From Adineta ricciae (lineage: Eukaryota; Rotifera; Eurotatoria; Adinetida; Adinetidae): DNA of 64,000 nt. Where the stretch lies: assembly GCA_905250025.1 (NCBI GenBank), contig CAJNOJ010000137.1:1-64000 (forward strand), given 5' to 3'. Every line of letters starts with the position of its first letter. Positions within the stretch are counted from its first letter, which is position 1. A model generated the notes under the pieces. That model did not search any database. It saw only the letters and a list, made by a program, of their open reading frames with translations, and was not told the DNA's origin. This document shows, piece by piece, positions 58,133 to 64,000 of the stretch. A program made the position numbers and the translations under genes.

Positions 58133-59492
58133 TTATAGAGTTATTTTAATTCGTGAATTCCTTTGAAGTGCATTCTTGATGTATCGTTTTCCGTCGTTGT
58201 CGATCTGGTTGTAATCAAGATAAAGTGCGAATGGTGTTTCAATATCCATTAAAGCATCAATTAAACGTTCTGCTTTTTGTGCACTCACTCGATTTTCACG
58301 CAGACGAAGTGTCATGAGTGTCTACGTGTAAAAGAACAGGATTTGATTAGTAAGAAGAGAATTAATAATACTCGGTTCTGAAGTAAAACATTGACTATGT
58401 ATTCAGCACCTTGGTCGCTAAGTTGAATACCTTCAAGACCTAGTGTGGTAAGTGTCTGTGCAAAATGATCAGTGACAAGAGAAATATGAGAGAAACAATG
58501 TGCTACTTTGTTGTGTATTAGAGCGTTGCTAAGATATTTAACGCCCTGATCACCAATATTATTCCGTGAAAGATGGAGTATCCGAAGTGTCTATATGAAC
58601 TGATCATCGAATCATAGGTGAAAGACAGTTGGAAATGTTACTTCGTTTTCCGATAGACCATCGGCGAGGTATTGCGCTCCTTGTAAGATTATTTGATTGA
58701 GGCGAAGATCAAGCGTTGTCAGAGTCTATTCGAGAAAACGAAAATAGTGAATAAGTACGAATAAAAACGTACACTGTACTTTGTTCTCAACTAGAAGTTT
58801 ACTTAGATGTCCGGCTCCTTCATCACCAATATAATTATTTGCGAGGTTTAACGTGGTAAGTGTCTATGTCAAAAAATAAATCAGTCGTATATGAAGATGA
58901 GGTGTGGTACTGTATTTTTTAGTAAAGCATTGCTTAGGTATTCTGTTCCCTGTGGACCAATGTTATTGTTATGGAATTGAAGTGTAACAATTATCTACAT
59001 GCAATCAAATGAATTGAAGATATATAATGAATAGAAATTGTTACTTGGTCATGGAGAAGTACAGAACTGATACACTTTGCTTCTTCAGAGTCATACTGAT
59101 TGTATTGTAAACAGAGATTAACAATAGTCTATATGTTAGAATACATAGTCGATGAATATAGGAGAAAGAATGGTACTTTATTGTGTCGTAAAACATTGCA
59201 GAGATGTTTGACTTTTTCTATACCAACTTGATTGCCTCCGAGATAAACTGTACTGAGTCTCTACGAGATAATTCTTTGTCAAAATCAATACAATCGTATT
59301 GAATATTACTTGATATCGATGGTATGTGTTTGTAATTGTATTCAATCGTGCACAAACATTTCGACATGCGGAGAAGATTGTTAATTCATCCAAAAAATCC
59401 AGAATTCGATAGACTAATTCAACAGGTATCGTATGCAATGATAGATCTGTATTTTTAGACATGTGTGTGTCTTTAGAGGCGTCTTTCACCAT
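58133..59492 (-). CDS. F-box protein with ribonuclease-inhibitor-type leucine-rich repeats
   Basis: Minus strand, first exon 59492-59310 encodes an F-box (LHTIPVELVYRILDFLDE, then CRNVCARLN). It is followed by a series of short exons, the first being 59260-59177 (84 bases), each encoding one 28-residue repeat of type TLxxLxLxxNxIxxxGAxxL, separated by introns of about 50-60 bases. At least seven single-repeat exons precede the last exon, which carries one and a half to two repeats and ends in RIKITL, TAA at 58133. F-box proteins with such repeats act as SCF ubiquitin-ligase adaptors; the F-box would bind Skp1 and the repeats the target. Some NLRC3-like proteins have the same repeats, but no NACHT is seen. 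Lies 160 bases downstream of the p38-like kinase on the same strand. Confidence 0.8.
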
Positions 59493-59651
59493 AAATATGC
59501 TGTTATTTTTCTTGGTGAAAGTAGAAAAATGCGTGCGTGTGTATGTATGACAGAACGCAAAAGTTATGAAGGTGTTTTTTTTATTATCACAAACACAAAA
59601 AAAGAACAAGCAAAAAAGGATGAATCACAAAATGTAACGTTTGGTATGAAG

Positions 59652-62600
59652 TTATAATTCAACTGTTTCGCTAATCTCGTTAGCCCACGAGGGTGGTTCA
59701 AATTCTTGTACCATTTTCCATATTAAACCTAGAACAAAAACAATTTTTATCTAATAACTTTCAGTAACGTTGAAACTTTACTTTTCCATGTGTCGATTTC
59801 ATAGTCTTCATCGACATTTTCATCCAAAAATAACTCTGCAGTAGGTTCTTTCGCAGGATTATGATACTCTTTCAGATAGGGATGCACTAAAAGATAACGT
59901 GATGGAATAGTTTACGACTGATTTGATCTCACTCAATGCTTCTTCTACAGTTGGACGCATACGATAATCAAAAGTTAGAAGACTATCGAGAAAATCTATA
60001 CCTACAAATGAAACAAACGAAATGGCCTCGATTCATTTCACGGTTTAACTGACCTTCAGGTGATATACCAAATGTTAATTTTTGTTGTGTCGGGCTGCAC
60101 CTATATCCAAACCATTCATTATAATCTATTCTTGGTCTCACCGGTAATCGCCGGATGTAAGACGTTATTTCTAAAAATATGATCAATTACTCATCTGTGT
60201 CATGCATACACAAACCAGAGATCTTATAATCGTTCAATATGGCCAAGTCCGGTGTACCGATGATGTCAAATATTTGGTCGAACTGATCAAGAGAATCATC
60301 ACCACAGAAAAGTGACTGACCTAGAATGAATTCTCCCATGATGCAGCCAACTGACCATATATCGACTTTGTCACCATAACGTTTATCGCCGAGGAATACC
60401 TCTGGTGAGAGCCACCATCTAATATAAGAGAAAAACCATCGGGTCGTGAATTGAAATAAGTACCGAAGACGTGCCTGCTATCACGAGAAACCAATTTATC
60501 ATAAAATGGATTATGAGTTGTACCGAAATCGTAGATCTAAGTTTTTCGTGTCGAGGAAACCAGGTACATATGGTACTATAATAACCTACTGTAATATTTG
60601 AATTTCGATTAAAACCAATATTCTCCGGTTTTAAATTCTATTTTAGTATAGCAACAATGCTATAGTTGTCTTTAATCTTCTACTTACTCGATGAGAAATA
60701 CCAGCTGAATGAATGAACTATATACATTCAAGTGAAAAGAAAGAATATGTTGTATCAAAAAGAACGATGTTTTCACCTTTAAAATACGAAGTAGTGAATA
60801 AATAAAATATTTTATTCGATCTTCTGGAAATTTCCTACGATAACATCTGATAATTACATTCAGATCATAATCCACATAGTTGAATACAAAGTATCTAAAT
60901 CGCAACAAAAAGCGAACAAACGTCATTATCAATGTTCACAATATATACAGCGTTTGAAAATCATCGAGATTCTGCTCGGGTGTGTATACATTACGCAACT
61001 GGACAACCTAGAAAAGCAACTATTTCTAAAGAAAAGAATGAATTATGTCTACAGACTAGCGCTTCACGATGATTAAAGTGCATCAATAGTTTCAATTTCA
61101 CATAAATTCGTTTCGCCCATATCGAATTTTGAAAAAGATGANATTCTGTCGACGAAATGCTCTTCTACAAAAAAACTTTCGACAAAAAAGACGTTCGACA
61201 AAACTTTGTCGACAAAACTTCGTCGACCAAATGTCGTTCGACCAAAAACATGGTATTCTTTAAATTGACCACCTTTAATAAACAATATTGAGAACAAAAT
61301 TGTAAGATTGAAGATAAATCACTAACCCGATATATAGATTGTGCCAATTTTTGGTACAATTGATCGATCACGAATGATTGCCTCGGCAATATTAGTCATA
61401 GGTCCAAGTACTAAAATGTCAACAGGTTTCGAGGAATATTTCAGTGTAAATATAATCAATTCAACTGCTTCGAATGGTGATGGTTGTAAAAAAATATCCA
61501 CACTCTGATTGAGGCAAGTCGGTGATGTTAAATATGTGTCGATAGAATTTAAAATTTTTGGATCGATGTTCCACCCTGATGACATCATTGGTACACTGGA
61601 AATACTCGAGAATGAAATGATGTTAATCTTAGATAGATAAAAACCTTTGTCCGCTCGCAACTGGAATACCGTATGAACAATTGATCAAACCAAGAAAACT
61701 GAGAATATTTGATGTAGAAAAGAATGGAGAACTATATGATTTATAATGAAAATAATTTTCTAGAATGATTAGAATTATTAATAACCTGTATCCGTCGCCA
61801 ACAGTTGTTATTGCAAGAATATTAACTGTCGGAACCTGCAATCAACAAATAGACATATCTGAGAATTAGTATTTGTTTAGATTTACTTTAATTAAGTAAA
61901 GTATCGCCCATAAATCATCAACATCAGCATCAGTATCGATTATAACTGGATTTCGGTTGTCATTTTGACCTAAACAACTTTCAATATTTCGATAATTGGC
62001 CAATGCTTGGCTTTCCACAATAGAAAAAATCAACACCAAACAACTTAATAAATTCATTATTTGTTTTAACCTAAAAATCTGTAAACATTTGTACAATGGA
62101 CTTTTATCTGAGTTAAAAAAAACTATTCGTACCTTTTGACGGTATTGTCTCAATATCGACACGCAAAAAGAATCATCATCATCGTTAAATATAAGATGCT
62201 AAACGTCATAGAGTAGAAAGAAAACACGTGGAAAAGTGAATGCATTGTGTAATGCGTAGTTTTGTTTACACGTCTTTTCAAATCACATAATATATTTCTA
62301 TTCAATCAGTTATGTTGAAAACATTTCTCAACTTTTCAGTTGAGTATTATTACAACAAAACTTAATTTATGTGTTTTTGTTTTTCTTTAATTGACTCGTA
62401 ATAGCATATTGGAAGACATCGCTGCGTGGTCGTTCGTTTTTTCTTTCACAATGAATTAGTGAAAACTTCGCTTGTGTTCTTCCGATCACATTTTCTGTTA
62501 AACTATATACCAGACCATAACGAAAGTTTCATAATTTTACCAATGCATCGTTCTTAACTATCAGTTAAAATATGTGACTTTGAAGGTTGATCCATCATGC

Positions 62601-64000
62601 GACAGAGACTAAATAATCATCATTTTCTATCACGCGAGATCATTGACGCATAAAGTTTTTCTCAGTCAAGAATAAACAAAAGTGATTTCATGTAAAACAC
62701 TTTGTATGGCTTCTATGCATCTCAGTCAAATTTATAATTATGGTAGACAGAAAATTCCAACCATAAATTACCATAGCCTAGTAAAATCAAGACACTTTGT
62801 CGTCGTTTTTTTTTCTGGAACGGTATGACATCATATTCCAACTTGTAATCTGCACTCTTAAAACTGGTAATTACGGATATGTTTGGATTTTCTAGAATGT
62901 TCTTTGCATGATATGATACGCTTATACCCAGATCCACCTTCTACCACACCGTTCTTTCTCGTTTATTTTTACCACTTCTTTTATTTATTAATTCTTCACA
63001 GGAAGATGAACATGACTTAATGCCTATAAGTATCAAAGTCTCTTCGCATTAAATTACTGATTCGTTACTAAGTGATCACGCAGAAGCTACATATTTGTGC
63101 TTAAGTGACAATCTTATACATGTACGAACATTTTCTTCCCTCAGAAACGAACTGAAACAGAGAAGCATTCAATCAAACCATGTCGTCAGCAACAATCGCT
63201 TCATTGACGATCGCTTATGAAAAAGTGGTTATCTGTATGGGTATTCCTATTTTATTCCTTGGTCTTATCGGTGGCATTTTTAATGTATTTGTGTTTCTAA
63301 GTCTTCGAACATTTCGACAAAGTTCCTGTGCATTTTATTTAACAATTATGTCCATATTAAACATTGTTCAACTAATAACTGGTTTATTATCACGTATTCT
63401 CATCAGTGGTTTCGACATTGATTTGACACGTAGTTCACTTTTCTATTGTAAAGTTCGAACATTCATTTTCCAAATCGCAGCATGTTAGCTCAAACTATAG
63501 GGACATCAGCGAAAGAGAACGAAAGAGAGAGGAATCGAGAAAAAGTGACCTTCGTGGGACTCGAACCCACACCTTCTGCTATCCGGGCAGATGTCCTAAT
63601 CCAGTTAGACTAGAAGGACCATCTTAATCTCTAGTCTAGCGTTGTGTGATTCATCACAAACGCTAACANGTATCAATAGTTTCAATTTCACATAAATTCG
63701 TTTCGCCCATATCGAATTTTGAAAAAGATGATTCACCTTCTTTATTGCAACATATTTATTCGTCTCCTAACATCAAAACATGTTTTCACTTTTCGAACGT
63801 CATCGTCACAATAGAACGTACTGTATCAATAGCACGACTAAACAGTAAAGCGTCAATAAGAGACAAGAATAGAAGCGTGATCGTATATCTAACTTACACT
63901 ATAACACTGTTTGCATTCTGTGTAATTAAGGCAACGTTTTGATACCGCACAGGTAGTTTAAACTGTGTTCCACCTATGTCGATTGTATACCATTTGTCAT
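59652..64000 (-). CDS. p38-like MAP kinase, predicted pseudokinase, split by an assembly insertion
   Basis: Minus-strand gene, 5' end beyond 64000. Exons seen: >64000-63898 (FKLPVRYQNVALITQNANS), 63837-63822, 63766-63672 continuing at 61081-61057, 61007-60940 (LRNVYTPEQNLDDFQTLY), 60894-60777, 60717-60688 (FIHSAGISHR), 60637-60590 (NLKPENIGFN), from 60536 (IYDFG), from 60418 (RWWLSPEVFLG, DIWSVGCIMGEF), then YIRRLPVRPR, RMRPTVEEAL, HPYLKEYHNP, ending TAA 59652-59654. Alignment to p38/JNK family is continuous. The beta-3 lysine (YVAIKK) and DFG are kept. The glycine loop has no glycines (ITQNANS), and HRD is HRN, so the catalytic Asp is Asn. I could not find an in-frame GT-AG pair for the activation-loop exon. 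61142-63671 inside it is not part of the gene. Confidence 0.75.
61082..61141. repeat. 60-base direct repeat, first copy (overlap of split contig)
   Basis: Identical to 63672-63731. It lies inside one kinase exon; removing 61142-63731, or equally 61082-63671, restores that exon. It is therefore an unmerged overlap, not a biological repeat. Confidence 0.85.
61142..61142. other. assembly join (single N)
   Basis: Left: kinase exon. Right: degenerate CGAC repeat and nucleoside hydrolase of haplotype B. Confidence 0.9.
61149..61248. repeat. degenerate short tandem repeat, CGAC(A/C)AAA units of about 14-17 bases
   Basis: Units start CGACGAAATG, CGACAAAAAAGACGTT, CGACAAAACTTTGT, CGACAAAACTTCGT, CGACCAAATGTCGTT, CGACCAAAAAC. 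Each has a GTCGAC or TTCGAC core. It replaces about 110 bases that in haplotype A (50678-50788) encode hydrolase exon 5. It sits at a contig end, so it may be a real insertion or a misassembled repeat. Confidence 0.6.
61255..62057 (-). CDS. secreted nucleoside hydrolase-like, 5' half, haplotype B
   Basis: ATG 62057 opens the same signal peptide (LLSCLVLIFSIVESQA) and the NPVIIDTDADVDD motif; exons ILAITTVGDGYR, YGIPVASGQR and the PVDILVLGPMTNIAEA exon follow with splice sites as in the copy at 49859-51575. The next exon begins GGQFK at about 61272 and is lost after a few codons in the CGAC repeat. The 3' half of this allele is probably 45471-46122. The upstream minus-strand frame to 62162 is not conserved and is not used. 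Confidence 0.7.
62058..63179. other. divergent intergenic region, haplotype B
   Basis: Counterpart of 51576-52695 with small indels. No gene seen. Confidence 0.4.
63180..63481 (+). pseudogene. GPCR-3, haplotype B, truncated after TM3 start
   Basis: First 100 codons are nearly identical to 52696 onward (I for T and other small changes), then homology stops at GCAGCA where the other copy continues GCAAATTCTTTC. What follows is the tRNA-bearing element 63483-63668 and an N. Either the element disrupted this allele or the contig simply ends in a repeat; the rest of the gene is not in the window. Confidence 0.65.
63483..63668. mobile_element. possible small tRNA-bearing element with terminal inverted repeats
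   Basis: 186 bases that begin TGTTAGC and end GCTAACA, a perfect 7-base inverted repeat, and that contain a tRNA-like gene. It directly follows the point where GPCR-3 homology ends and directly precedes an N, so only one flank is visible and no target duplication can be tested. TG...CA ends would also fit a tiny LTR-like element. Could be chance. Confidence 0.35.
63546..63619 (-). tRNA. tRNA-like gene or tRNA pseudogene, anticodon loop reads GGA
   Basis: On the minus strand the 74 bases fold as a cloverleaf: acceptor GTCCTTC/GAAGGTC with one U-U mismatch at 2-71, D arm GTCT/GGAC, anticodon stem TCTGC/GCAGA, T arm GTGGG/CCCAC with loop TTCGAGT. The A box (TAGTCTAACTGG) and B box (GGTTCGAGTCC) are intact, so Pol III transcription is possible. 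The seven-base anticodon loop is CCGGATA: position 33 is C instead of the universal T, and the anticodon would be GGA (Ser), but the variable arm is only four bases whereas tRNA-Ser needs a long one. No CCA is encoded. A decayed tRNA or a tRNA-derived repeat is more likely than a working tRNA. Confidence 0.6.
63669..63669. other. assembly join (single N)
   Basis: Left: tRNA-bearing element. Right: kinase gene again, beginning with the 60-base overlap. Confidence 0.9.
63672..63731. repeat. 60-base direct repeat, second copy
   Basis: Identical to 61082-61141; see that entry. Kinase sequence continues correctly to its right on the minus-strand 5' side. Confidence 0.85.

Noticed and set aside
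1..64000. CRISPR arrays, bacterial operons, riboswitches
   Set aside because: Spliced animal genes throughout; no regularly spaced direct repeats or bacterial signals.

Overview
The window is animal nuclear DNA: AT-rich, with compact intron-containing genes (most introns about 50-70 bp, GT-AG) coding for rhodopsin-type 7TM receptors, a TRPA-type ankyrin channel, very large LDLa/EGF/7TM chimeric receptors, a peroxisomal acyl-CoA oxidase, an F-box/LRR protein and a p38-like MAP kinase. Gene style, paired diverged copies and expanded LDLa-EGF receptors suggest a bdelloid rotifer; this is inference, no marker gene proves it.

Layout. 1-1151: 3' part of a gene for a protein with five tandem PBZ-like zinc fingers. 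1499-21233 (segment S1): ZNFX1-like pseudogene (-), broken 7TM gene, intact 7TM gene, TRPA channel, GH16 glucanase remnant, LDLa/EGF receptor R1, acyl-CoA oxidase (-), LDLa/EGF receptor R2 (cut by the assembly). 21235-46122 (S2): the same genes in the same order and orientation, then the 3' half of a nucleoside hydrolase gene (-). 46124-50259 (S3): 3' half of another R2 copy and the 3' end of another nucleoside hydrolase. 50261-61141 (S4): rest of that hydrolase, a 7TM gene, a PAN/discoidin-like secreted protein, an F-box/LRR gene (-), a p38-like kinase (-). 61143-63668 (S5): 5' half of the hydrolase, 5' part of the 7TM gene and a small tRNA-bearing element. 63670-64000: 5' part of the p38-like kinase.

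Single N bases at 21234, 46123, 50260, 61142 and 63669 mark joins. The simplest reading is that two homologous haplotypes have been interleaved in one scaffold: haplotype A = S1, S3, S4 and the final 330 bases; haplotype B = S2 and S5. The firmest evidence is a kinase exon that reads through only if 61142-63671 is removed. The apparent 19.5-kb tandem duplication is therefore probably allelic. The two copies differ in which genes are broken: one 7TM gene is dead in A and intact in B, R1 is intact in A and carries a stop in B.

Functionally the central block is a putative sensory cluster: two small 7TM receptors, a TRPA-type cation channel and two giant ectodomain receptors. Joint function is inference from proximity only. 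The acyl-CoA oxidase ends in the peroxisomal signal SKL and looks like a housekeeping bystander.
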